Of a stretch of 64,000 bases of DNA, positions 23,983-38,000 are shown piece after piece. The notes under the pieces were generated by a model. It did not search any database. It worked only from the letters and a program-made list of their open reading frames with translations, and was not told the origin of the DNA. The DNA lies in assembly GCA_037447655.1 (NCBI GenBank), contig JBBHKE010001133.1, positions 143,499-207,498 on the forward strand, written 5' to 3'. The translations under genes and the position numbers were made by a program. Each line of letters starts with the position of its first letter. Position 1 is the stretch's first letter. Source of the DNA: Zygnema cylindricum. Taxonomy: Eukaryota > Streptophyta > Zygnematophyceae > Zygnematales > Zygnemataceae.

Positions 23983-24633
23983 ATCAAAGAAGCTTGTGAA
24001 ATCAACTGTATATTCTGTGCCATTTGGAAACCATGTAAAACTGGAGAACACTATGAGGGTTGATATGAAGAGATCTGTTTAATAGCTTTTCGGAATCTAT
24101 TTGTTTGACGGGGCTTTTGTACCAATGTAACATGTGATAAGTAAATGATAAAAGTTTTTTTTTCGGTTTTGAATGGGAAAGATGTGTTGACTTTATTCAA
24201 TTGGTGAATTATGGTTAAAGACAGGAAAAGACCAAAACATACACTTGCGGTCTTGTTTTTGTTTTTCAGAAGATAACATGTGATAGTAATATTCCTTCTC
24301 CAACTTCAGAGAGTATGTTATGTTTTGCTATTCTTGTGGACTTGTCTCATTCTGCATATTTGTGGTATGGTCTCTTTGCTGATTTACAAATCATAAAATG
24401 GGAAATTAATGACGCATTTTAGAAGAATTCTAGGAAAAACCTTCATTCCAACAGTGTCACAACAATTTTCTTGTTGCATTCAATCACAATAAATAATCAC
24501 AATGACAGTCTCTATAGGGTTTATTTTTTAAAAGCTTAATAGAGGATTTTGATCCTCCACAAAGATAAATCAGGTTGTCCATTGTAAATATCACATCCAC
24601 AGTATTCGTTTGCCCAACATGTGGAAAGTGCAT
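23983..24633. other. Caleosin 3' flank
   Basis: Expected 3' UTR and intergenic sequence; nothing else seen. Confidence 0.5.
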
Positions 24634-25205
24634 TACACTGTGAATCGCTATTAGCGTTAAGAAATTACTAGTGTAAAAATTAATTAGCTTTATTAACTTT
24701 AGTTTGGATTTTTCACGATTTTGAAAAAAAAAAGATATTCTAATTTATTCATAAAAAAAGATATTGTAATTTGGAAACATTTCGCTTGTGGCGAATCTGC
24801 GATCAGGATCTTTACACTAAAATAGATACGAGTACAAAATCTGGCAAATCGTACACCCTCGCATCCTTTTACTCTAATTGATTCATAACTCTAATTTGGG
24901 TTTTCTCCCGTTTAATTAATACGCGATCAATATCTTTACACTAAAATAGGTATGATCTCATTCTGCCATTTATTCTAAGCGTAGATTTACGTGCGATCGC
25001 GATTATTTTCATCCATGTTTTGTACTAACCGCCACGTCCGTACACCACACTATTCAAAAAGCATAAATTACAATTATCAACGCTAATTTACCAGAACCTT
25101 AATAAACGTTAAAAAAAAGTGTTATTAATTCCATTTCAGGTTTTGGGGCCAAGATTTGGAGGCGCCGATATAGCGTTAATAACGCTAATAGCGATTTAAG
25201 GTGTA
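24634..25205. mobile_element. MITE family A, long form (572 bp)
   Basis: Ends TACACTGTGAATCGCTATTA and (right) CTAATAGCGATTTAAGGTGTA are imperfect inverted repeats with outer TA. Interior shared with 19090-19500 and, more weakly, 59314-59853. No coding capacity. Confidence 0.85.
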
Positions 25206-26790
25206 TTGTTCTAGGATTCATGTCTACGACGTACCCTAAAACAGGTGTACTTGTGGAAGAAGCTTTTTTTGCAGTTGGTAATACAAGATGCAGTCATACT
25301 CGTGGGTACAAATTTCGGGTAGACAAATCAATGTAATAGTTGAAAACGCAAAAACATGTCAAACTGGAGCCAAATAGGCTACTGGAGGGCATACTGGTCA
25401 CTCTGATACACAAATGCGATTAATTTTAAAACAGCTTATAATTGTTCAAAATACGAACGGCTTCATCAGTTACATCGAAGCATATCCAGCATTTGGAAGA
25501 AAAACATCCATTGTACTGATTGTACCAAGACATATTGTATGGCTTATGTATTGTAAGCTATACCAATCGTTCTGTTTAAAACAATTCACATAAAACATAC
25601 ATGTTATCCTATTGTCGAGTAAAGTGTATTCGTGACAGCTTACAGTTCTCAGCGTTTCACAGTTTTTTGCGATAACTACTTTTTTTATGAGCAAGTGCTG
25701 GATTGAAGTTTTTAGATCACTCGAAAATATTTTTGCTACTTCAATATACTATAGCTTGAAATTAGAGAGAGATTCGTCATTACAATACATCCAGCGCCAC
25801 TGCAACAAATTAACAATATATTCCAAACAGGAGGAATAGGTTGGGAGATCAGTAAAAACTTATAGAGGTAACCTTAGGGACTTCGTTAAGACATTAAGAT
25901 GGACCTGTTCTTGCTCTTATGGCGTCTGTCAGAATATTGAAACTTCATTTAAGATGAAATATTACCAAATCCCGAGGCAAAAGAGGCAGTCACAGTCCTG
26001 CTTGACTGCTTCAATAGTAGAAGATGGAAATCGTCCACAAACCCTGAAGTCACCTCATGAATTTGAGTAGAATTAGGTTTGCAAGATGGGGGAAACATTC
26101 ACGGCAGTTTTGAAAAAGGGCTGCTCCAGTCGCAGTTTACACGCTTGAAAAGAAATCGACGTTTGAGATTAGTCTGGAAGAATCTCGCCCCTCTTAACGG
26201 AGCAAAAAGAAGTATTACGGTGGATCCGTGAAAGGAACGTTGTTTTCATGACAGTGTTTCCAATAGTTAAATTTCACATTTTCATGCAGTTTTAGAGTTT
26301 CAGCCTTTCTGTTGTCTAAAACTGTGTTGCAAACCATACTAGTTAAGGTTCTATAGGCACTAAATCGACTAAATGATTACTCAAACGTTGGAGTGGGTTG
26401 TTCCTTTGACGTTCGTTTTGATTAGATTACTCAATTTTACAGATGGCCGTTCTTATTAGAAATAATCTAAAGCGTCCGAGCGTAATGTTTTCGACCGTAA
26501 CATTTTGACCGTCCATTCAAGTAAATGTGCCCCGGAAATAGCGGTAGGCATGTGAATCTTCGACGTGACAAATTTGATGTCATGCGATGAACGCAGACAG
26601 CAAAGAAATTTCATATGTGTGACATCGGTTGGAAACGCTATATGTGATTTGTCCGTACTACGAGCTTATTATTGTACAGTACACATTTAGTACGAGCTGA
26701 TCGTACATAGGGTTTCCAATAGTTTTCGCACTTTTGAACCGATTGTTTTCGCACGTTTGAAAAAAGTTAGGATTAGTACTTGAAACGAGA
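25206..26790. other. Intergenic between caleosin and ubiquitin-RPL40
   Basis: No credible gene found. Weak LRR-like fragments can be imagined on the minus strand at 25.8-26.2 kb but are full of stops. The right end is the promoter of the next gene. Confidence 0.4.
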
Positions 26791-26796
26791 TATCTA

Positions 26797-26856
26797 TATA
26801 TAAAAGGTGTCCCCCGAGAAACAAACCCTCTTCTGTTCGCCGCCAGGCTGCCTGAG
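26797..26856 (+). promoter_or_regulatory. Ubiquitin-RPL40 core promoter and non-coding first exon
   Basis: TATATAAAA at 26797-26805, then AAACCCT at 26823-26829 (telo-box core, typical of plant ribosomal-protein promoters), then a 5' UTR exon ending CCTGAG before a GTTAGT donor at 26857. The UTR intron probably ends at TTTTCAG (27627), 14 nt before the ATG. TSS position is inferred from TATA spacing. Confidence 0.7.
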
Positions 26857-27614
26857 GTTAGTTCCTCTCTTCTTCTTTTCCATTCTTGAATGGTTTGGAG
26901 TCTTATTGTTGTAAGAATATTATGGATATGAATATGGTTAGGGCTTAGGAAAATATTGTCAAGCGTGGGACCTGCGATTGCTGGAATGATTATGGTTATT
27001 AGGGTTTTTAGGTTTTTTAGGGAATGATTATGGTTAAGGATAGGATGATATAGCAAGTAGAAGTTGATGATGCTAAAGGTGAAGGTGAATAAAATATCAT
27101 GATGATTTACTGGCGATGTTAAAGATTTTAATCAGGATTGAGGTCGAAAAATCTTTGTTATAGATGAAGACGTTTTAGAAACTAAAAAACAGCGATACAA
27201 ATGGGTTAAAGGATAAGACTTTGGTGAATTTGTAAATGGCGGGGACTTGAACACGAGGACATCAAGTTTATGATTGCAAGCAAAGGAATAACGACTTTGG
27301 TCGTTTTTTTAATCCGGTTGAAACTAATTACACTGAATAATTTCTATGTTCATTAAGGAGCCAAAGCAATAGGGCAAGTGATTGCCACCGTTTGTAGTTA
27401 TTACTTAGCTGTGTGCCCTTCGGTGATGTTCATTATAGTTTTTGGTGGTTTTTTTCCTCTATGAGGAAACTCACTTCGGCTGGTATCAGCGGTTCTCCTT
27501 GCCATAATAAATATTTATGACAATATATCATTATGCTCATACTTTTGCACTCGGTGTTTGGAGTTCTAAGTATACTTATTTGTTATGCTAACTTTTTTGT
27601 CTTGTATTTGGTGA

Positions 27615-29720
<2,106 letters not shown>

Positions 29721-31860
29721 AGTGAGGACATCTGGCTTGAATGTATACATCAAGTTTTATGGCGTTGGAGAAAGAAGGAACGTTATGTTTCAGGGAGCTT
29801 AAGTGTTGTTTTCATTGACTACTGGCTCTACGAAGCTCCAAAGTCTGTAATTTGATCTCTATGGAATGTTGTACGGAATGTTGGGCTCTAAGGCAAAAGA
29901 GGCTGGCGTTTGATCTATTTTCGTTATGCCTGTCCAAGTGGGTTTTTTCCTAGAAAGGATATAAATGGCTGTGGAATCCAATGCTTTTGTCCCTGAATTA
30001 GCAGTGTGTGGGTGTTCCAACCTCTGTGCAACTTCTTTTAATTGTTCGTATAATTGTTTTCCTCCAAACCATTCATTGCTGAAGCTTTTTGTGCTCATAA
30101 TGAGGCTTGTATATGGTATAGCTTCAAATACTTCACCGCTCTCGCTTTGTGTTTAAATCTTTTTTCGCCACTTTACACTTTATCTCTGTGCATGTTTGTC
30201 GGATTGTCAATCGGAGACCTCCAATAGGAAGGTGTAATCTTGCCTTCCAGTAGCCGCCATTGGATTGACTATCTGACAAGTATTCATGAAGAAAAAATGT
30301 TTGAAGTGGCTATAAAACGCATCAGACTAATAGTGATGAGTGGTGTAGTTTCGATGGCGAAGGTGACAGGAGTTTGGTCTGTTTGTATCTTGTGTTCTTT
30401 CTGTGTGTGTGAAATCGAATGGACGAGGTTATTTGCCTACACATGGCAGTACAGCACACATTGCTGTTGAATTAATATAGAAAATGCAAAATTTTAATAT
30501 ATAACATTAATTTAGTGCATCCATACCATGACAATTAGTGCATCCATATCTTGACAATTAGTGCATCCATATCTTGACAATCCGCATCCATACCCTTCAA
30601 TCATTTACGTGTGTGCTTTTTAAATAAAGAACTTTACCTTTATTAACACTAAGAAAGTTTTGACCAAATGTAGGGGTTGTAGTGGTGTTGGTTAGATTAG
30701 TAGCAATGTAGGAAATAGTCCAGTTGTGTGTCGTGGTGTCTATGTGGTGTACTTCTTACACTAATTCTGATGATGACGGCGTAATTAAAACATCTGACAA
30801 GTAAAAAGAAACCTGAGGGCGAACATTTACTCCCAAATTAAGTAGAATTAAGAAAACATTGTGGATCTTTCTGTCCATCGGTGAGAAAGCGGAAAAAATG
30901 GTTTTATAAACGATGCACATGTCAAAAACTTGTCTGTTCTTTAGTTCATTGATGATGGCTTTTTTTAAAATAAAAAATTGAAAAAGCACGATGGTAAATC
31001 ATTAAGAGTACGTAGGAATAAAAGAAGATATACTGGGACAAGAAAGAGCGATAGGTGTGGCTCAACAGCTATGCCTTCTCTTGTGTAAGGTGGGAAAGAA
31101 AAGAAAGCTGTCATGAAGAGGGACAGATGAGATTTGAAGTTCCAAAATAATTGTGCAGTTGCACAAGTGAAGAAGTGGAATGTTTTTTGTAAACACAGTT
31201 TGGTTACATGCGATTCTGGAACCTTTTACATAAAACTTTTTTAAGCTGATTTTTCTCTATATTTCATCAGTCTCAAAGTCGTAGTTCCATAAAGGAAAAA
31301 GTCATTTGCATTTGAACTGTGATTTACCTTTATCCCGGTTTGAAACAGTTCATGTCTAACTTAACTTGCGAGCATTCAGCAAAGCTGTTTTTTTTGCACC
31401 GGTTAATGAGCATCTATACAAACAGAGAAATTATAATTCGAGTTTGTTTTTTTTAATGCCAGAAACTGCTTCGAATTATTGACGGCTTCAAGGTATTCTT
31501 GTTACTTGATGTCAAACTTTTACTTAGATTCTGCAAGGCAACAAGTGAATGAAATATTCTCAAAGTAACAGATTATCGAACATCTATAAACAAACTCAGA
31601 AGTGGAGAAAGTACACTTCCATCGTTATTAATGATTTATTAGTGTTAATGCGAAATTAGGATGAATAACACTAAATCAAAGCAAGGAGACGTGGCAGCTT
31701 GCAGTCCACTCCCTTAAACTAGTGTTGTTAACACTATTTTATGTTTTTCTGCCAAAAAAAGTGGCAACCGAATTAGTGCATTTAACTCCAAAAAGTAAAA
31801 ATATTAGTTCGGTGTCGGGGTGTTGTGCATGTCTCAATTTCTTCAAAAACCTCGCGACAC
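29721..31860. other. Intergenic, 3' of ubiquitin-RPL40
   Basis: 3' UTR, then AT-rich sequence without a recognised gene. 30513-30595 holds 3-4 tandem copies of a 23-27 bp unit (AGTGCATCCATATCTTGACA). A degenerate MITE-like fragment with ATTAGTGTTAA-type ends is possible at about 31620-31795. Confidence 0.45.
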
Positions 31861-31864
31861 CTAA

Positions 31865-33362
31865 TGTATTGTATTGTATCTTATTGTATGTGAAAAGCAA
31901 GATAAATTAAAAAGCACGATGGTAACCCATCTGAGTCCAGGGTACAAAAGGGGTGGCATGGCCAAAACTGAAAAACTACAATATAAAACAAATAGAGCGA
32001 TGGGAACAAAAAGAAAAGAAAAGAAACGACCAACAAGGAAAATAAAAGCACCCAAACTCAAAATGAAAAGCACGACAACTCAGAAAACCAAAACCACAAC
32101 CCCAACCCCAAATGAATTAAATATCTACGAAAAGCAACCCTGTAAGTCTCCCAAGCCTGGGTGAGCACATTGAGGGAGTTCCGGAACACGGCGACGATCC
32201 ATAACCCCAACAGCCGATCGGAGGATAATAGAAGCCTGCACTCGTTGTAAAGCCACCGATAAGCGTTGATGATAAAAAGAAGTAAGGACCGAAGAAGGAG
32301 GGCTCCCAAGTCATCGACGCTCGAAAGCACGTCGAGCACACGTAAGAAGAAACTCGTCCAGTGCAACACCCAAACAACCAAAGATCTCGACCGCCATCGG
32401 AATAAAGTCATCCATAAGGTCCCGGTGGGCATAATCACGCTTCTTCGCCTTAGCAACATCACGAGCTGCCACCCCAACATGTCGAGCCGCCTGACCAACA
32501 ACTGTAGATGAACTAGGGTTGCCAGAACAATATCACCGAAGATGCGACGGGCACCATCAAGCAAAACAACATCGATCCGACGCGAGAGAATGATATGAGA
32601 AACCTCTCGACGCACAGAAAAGCCCCCTTCCGAAGCGATAGTCGCAATGGTGTCGCGAATAGTGTCATGCGCCTGGATCAAATCTCCCCCATGGGAGCAA
32701 CGACGCAAATGGACACCATCGGGCCCCAAGACAGGACCACATGCACAAACAAGAGAGCCAAGTAAAAGAGGATGGGGGAGGCCGAGGCGAAATCGGAGGG
32801 CGGTAGTGAATTGAGCAGGTGAAATTCGGAGAGTGGCCAAAATAGGAGTGGCGAAAAGCCAAGATCCAGAACCAGGTCCACCACATGAGAGAAGATGGGC
32901 ACGCGAAGAATCGGAGGGAAGCGCCTTAAGAAGGTCGGATTTAATGGCGGCGACAACCCTATCAGAAATCGATTCCTGGACACGCTCAACAGATTTGGTA
33001 ACAAGGGTGGAGAAAATTGGCACATCCACTAGGGCATGGGGAGGAAGAGAACGTGACGCGTCCAATAGAGATCGCTGGAAGGCGAACACACTGTCTGAAA
33101 CCCGGGGGATAACAGTAGCTAGAACGGGGGTGTCCCCAACCAAGAAACGAGAAACAAGAGTAGAGGCGATAAGACACCAACTTCCCAAATAGGGAGCGGG
33201 AGCAACACGAGCAGTGGATAATACTCCCAACCCCCAAGTAGAGACAGGGAGGGATGCCTGAATGCGAGTCGATGGCCCAGACTCGCGTCTACCTAACAGA
33301 GTGTGGAGGACTTCCGTGAGGCGATCGTCAAAGGCCGAGAGAGAGGAGATAAATGTCAGAGT
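31865..33362 (-). pseudogene. Decayed non-LTR retrotransposon (LINE-type) 3' fragment
   Basis: C-terminal part of a reverse-transcriptase polyprotein, 5'-truncated at about 33360. Reading leftward it has SLPVSTWGLGVLS, a zinc-knuckle-like pattern CACGPVLGPDGVHLRRC followed by GGDLIQAHDTIRDT, and SVRREV/SRRIDVVLLDG, typical of the tail of plant and algal LINE-like ORFs. A frame shift near 32520 and an in-frame TGA at 32311-32313 break the family-like frame. An open but non-homologous frame continues to 32058. The 3' end may be the short ATACA repeat at about 31865-31880. GC content is clearly higher than the surroundings, suggesting insertion. Confidence 0.75.
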
Positions 33363-35042
33363 AGGTTAAGAAATGGTGTTCAGAGTATAGGTCAAAGGCT
33401 GATAAACAGTTGGATATGTTGTAGAAGAAACAGATATAACGTTTCCAATTTTTTTCTCACTTTGTCGTAAGATTCGAAGCGCCCCAATAGAAGGGGCTTA
33501 TATATTTAATTATTAATTTCTGATGCCATTTGTGTCGATGACTTGAAATAGCTCACATTAATCGGTTTTGCGTCAGTATACGAGAAAATGGATTATATTC
33601 ATTAAGGAAGTAGAGTATACAATTTTATAGTATTTGTAGCTAAAAAAACACACATTGTCGCAATAAAAAGAGGCGTATGCATGTCCCCTTATCTTAATTA
33701 ACACAAATTCTTATTTGTATATAGATTAATGACAATTCACACGACTAAGAATGATTCAATAGAACACTTGTAGAATATAATAATACAGAATGGCAAAAAA
33801 CAAATCGAATTTGTTCAGCTTGACAAAAGCAGTTTCACACAACTTCAATTCGAAAAATCTCTTAAGATTTTGAGATTTGTTTGAACTTCATGGTACAAGT
33901 TTCTTAGATTTTAGATTTTAGAGAGACAAAAAATCAAAAATCATCTTCATTTTCATCGCATTTAAGCCCCTTCTGTAGAGGACAAGAGGGGCAAATATCG
34001 TAAGGAAAAACCGGAGATAAAAAAACTATTTCTTGTCATTCCATAACTTGGACTCAATTATTTTTATTTTTTTGGACTTGTTTAAACGAAGATCCCCTTC
34101 TTCTTAAGTTGTGAAAAAACAAATGTAATCAAGGAAAAGTGTTCTAAGAAAATAAAGTCGTAAGGATGTGCAATTTCCTCTGTACAGAAAAAAAAAATAA
34201 AAAAAGGCAAGCGAAAAACAAAAAAAAAACACTGAAGCACCAAAAAAAATGTGCCACAACTGGGACTGGAAGCCATAGAAGCCAAACTTTCAAGAATTTG
34301 AAAGCAATCAATCAATCAGTTTAACCCTCTGCTTCACAAACCACTCTTTTTTTTCCCACTTTTTGTCTTTTTCCAGTCTTCTTTTTCTATGTGACGTCAC
34401 AACACCGTCTCACTCCCGTTAATCCCGAGGCTGACTTCAAATCGAGGTAAATCTTGTCAATTGAAGCGCCCAATAGAGGAAATCACGGACAAACTTTTGT
34501 GGACGATTAAAAGCGATTAAAACCGATTAAAACAATGCAGTAGTTCGAAAGAAAATGATGGTAAAAGGTAAGAAGAAAAAGGTAAAATTCACTTGCAAAT
34601 TTTCCAAGGAAAATGGGCAAGCAAAATCTCCGTCGAGCCATGATTGGTTATAACGCTCATGTTGGAAAATGGTCGCATAGAAAAAAGTCGACACTTTGTA
34701 TTCTCTCGCTTACAAAAGAAACCGGTACGTTTTTTACTCTCACTCTAAACGTGACACTGGCTGATAATTTTGCTTCTCAATGCATCTCGCCGAATAGGAA
34801 AAAGGCAAGAAACATAAACAGCATTGTTTTCTACTGAAAAACCTCGCCAAAACTCAAAAAAAGACACCAAAACATGTTTGCTCCAACATTTCCAAAGCTG
34901 ATTCTTGCCATCTACAGAGAAGATGATTCTTCTACTTTTAAGATGCTTGCCAATTCTGTTCGGTGAAATGATATTCCTCAAACTTCCAATGACATCCAAT
35001 TTCAAATTTTGTCTCATTTACTCTCCCTTCAATTTTGACGAT
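33363..35042. other. Intergenic, 3' side of the coiled-coil gene
   Basis: Nothing recognised. A TGACGTCA palindrome sits at about 34392-34399. The part near 35043 should be the 3' UTR of the coiled-coil gene. A 74-codon plus-strand frame at 34613-34837 has no recognisable features. Confidence 0.45.
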
Positions 35043-38000
35043 CTATTTGTCCTCCTGTATCTGCCCTTGAGGCTGTGGCTGTGTATTCATTCTTTGAACA
35101 ACTTGAGGCGAATTGACTACCCTGGAGTGTAAATCACACAAGACAATATTAGACATAAGATAATCCTCACACAAGACAATATTAAACATAATACAATCCT
35201 TACACGACAATATTAGACATAAGATAATCCTCACGCAAGACAATATTAGACATAAGATAATCCTCACACAAGACAATATTAGACATAAGATATCCTCACA
35301 CAAGACAATATTTTACATAATACAATCCTCACACAAGACATTATCAAACAGAATATAATCCTTACTTCGAACTTCACCAAATCTACAACCGAAGCTATGC
35401 ACAACAGAAGATAAATTCAGCATGCTTACATTCAAATCATCCAAAGTAGATATCCCTCATGTTCCAAATTGCAAAACTACATTTTACATAAGGAAAATAA
35501 CTATACGAGAGAGTTTCCAAACTAGGAAAGCTCACCTGCCCTGTGTACGACCGCTGAAATATACTCCGTTCCTCCCATTTCCATTTCCATTTGTACTTGT
35601 ATTCCCATCGGTCACAGGTCCCAAGCCATTCTGAGAACCTTCATTTGCCCCGCCACCACTTATATGACTTGTATTACCACTATTTCCATTCCCACCTCCA
35701 TTACCACCAGATTTTTCGGAAACCCCAATCGGATTGTTAACACGAGTTTGTATTCCAGAGCCTGAAGTTGTAGTACCCAATGATGAATTTGGGTTTGAGT
35801 TTTCCTGCTGTTGTGTTTCCGAACCTATTGCTTTTTGGGTATTATGTGGTATTTGGTTATTTTTTCCACTGAGAGGACCAGATCCAACCGTACCGTGACT
35901 CCCGGGAAGGCTCCCAGGACCTAGGAGTTGCCCTATTTGAGTAATAACACCCATAGGCTTGTTTCCGTCTCGCGATCCGGGTAAAGAAATCACCCCTACA
36001 TTCCCGTTTCCTACCACTCTTGTTCCTCGATTCCTGTGTGAGTGAAACTGGGACGCGACAGGTGTCACAGCCAATAATCCGGTGCCAGGTGTCGGCAAAG
36101 GGGGAGCGATTGGCCTCTGAGTTGAAGTTTGAGAAGCGATAATGTTTCGGGCACCTTCTTTAAGATAAACACTATCACCATCGACTAAAACGAAAAGCTG
36201 TATGAAACAAGCAGAAACGACAAAAAAAACAAAAAAAAAAATAACAAAAAAAAGTATTAAGTCATTAAGTGAAGCAAATCCATGCAAAGCAACATTTTTA
36301 AGATAAATACTACCACTATCACCACTGACCAGAACAAAAAGCTGTATGAAACAAGCAGAAACAACAAAAAAACTAAATCTACGAGTCTTTGGGTGAAGCC
36401 AATCCACATAAGAGTAAAAACTCTAAAACACGTGAAGGAGAAAGCTTGGATGGCGAACGAGATTTTTCCCATGATATTTAAACCAGATTCGTATTCGAGC
36501 CTTCCAAGAATAAAAACCATTAACATGAGAAAAATCTAAAACAGAAACTGTCATTCCTATGCGTTTCTTAAGAAGATGGATGCAGGATGCACAGGAAACA
36601 ACTTTGTTTAAAGTTTTCAGGGTTGTTAAGGGAAGAACTCACCTCAGGATGGGAGGCAATAAATTCCTCCAAACGACCGAACTTCGGAACATAGTCATTC
36701 CATGTGAGAGGAGCCAGTAACTTGGTCAGCCGATTTGTCACCTGCTCATCAACGCAAACCATAAACAAAGAAAAAAATAAATGAAAATGACCACCAAAAC
36801 AATGTCTATATTGAAGAATACAAGAGAAGAGTAAATCTGTCAGCCAACTGTCACCTGCTAGTCAAAGTAAAGCACAAAGCAAGAAAAATAAGGAACGCCA
36901 AGAATAGTAGTATGGAAGTGCACGAAAAACCAAAATTACATTTGAAACATTCTAAGAAAAACTTTTTTTTGCAAACACTATTTTTAATTTCTGCCAAAGC
37001 ATACCAAAATTATGCCAGAGATAGACAAGCAAAGAACGATAAAAATAAGAATATAAGAATAAAAATAAGAAACCATTGCAGAACTGAGGTACTCACTGTG
37101 GTACTAATACGATTCTTAGCTGCGGGATCTGCCGGTATTGTCCGTACAATATGCGCGAGAAGAGTTCGTTCGTCCATCAACTTCACATTACTTTCTGTCA
37201 TTTTCCCGGCTTCTCCAACTTTTTGTTGTTGTTGTAATGGCAATAAAGGTAATGATTGTCCTCCTGAGGTACTATTTCCACTGATACCTGACTGCTGTTC
37301 TTGCCTCGGACTAGGAGTTCGAGAAACAGACTGGTTTGTTTGGGATCCTTGAATACGAGTTACAGAAGAAGAAGGTTGTTGGGACGGAACTTGTGACTTA
37401 GGTGAAGATGAAGTCTGTTGTTGGGGTGTCTGCGGAACCTGGTGAGGATGTTGAGAAGATGGGGTTGGGACAGGAGAAGGAGATGGAGAGGGAGACGGAT
37501 TTGCCTGAGACCCAATTGGTGTGGATTGAGAAAGAGAATTGCGAAGAGGAATAGAACCCACTGAAAGATGTTCCATACCACCTGAAATTCCCTGTTCATG
37601 TTGTAATAACTGTAATCCTCCCTGAGAAGACGTCCTACCAAGAGGAAGTGCAGGTTGAGATTGTTGTGAAACCGTAGTTTGTGGTTGTTGGTGTTGGGAA
37701 GACTCCGAGGGAGCTGGAGAGGTAAGAGAATGGAGAGAGGGAGAGGGAACCTGTGATTGTTCTTGCGATTCTTTATGATCTTGTTGAACTCCAAGAGCTC
37801 CGGAATGTGGACCACAGGGAGATGGGGGTAGTGCCTGAGACCCTTTCCTTAACTGAGATTGTTGGGAGACAGATTGAGTTGAAACTTTGTGTTGTTGGGA
37901 GGGCATAGAAGTCTGAGGTTGACGAGAGTTTTGATGTTGTTGCTGTAAATGAGACACATGGGCCTGTTGTTGGGACTGAATTTGACTTTGATTACTATGG

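Noticed and set aside
25470-26200. A decayed LRR gene on the minus strand
   Set aside because: A few LRR-like words can be read, but stops occur in all frames and no splice-consistent 72-nt unit is present.
34557-34837. Small basic protein gene (plus)
   Set aside because: No recognisable domain, and it lies in the expected 3' UTR of the opposite-strand coiled-coil gene.
35135-35350. CRISPR-like array
   Set aside because: Units are contiguous tandem copies without unique spacers, in a plant intron.
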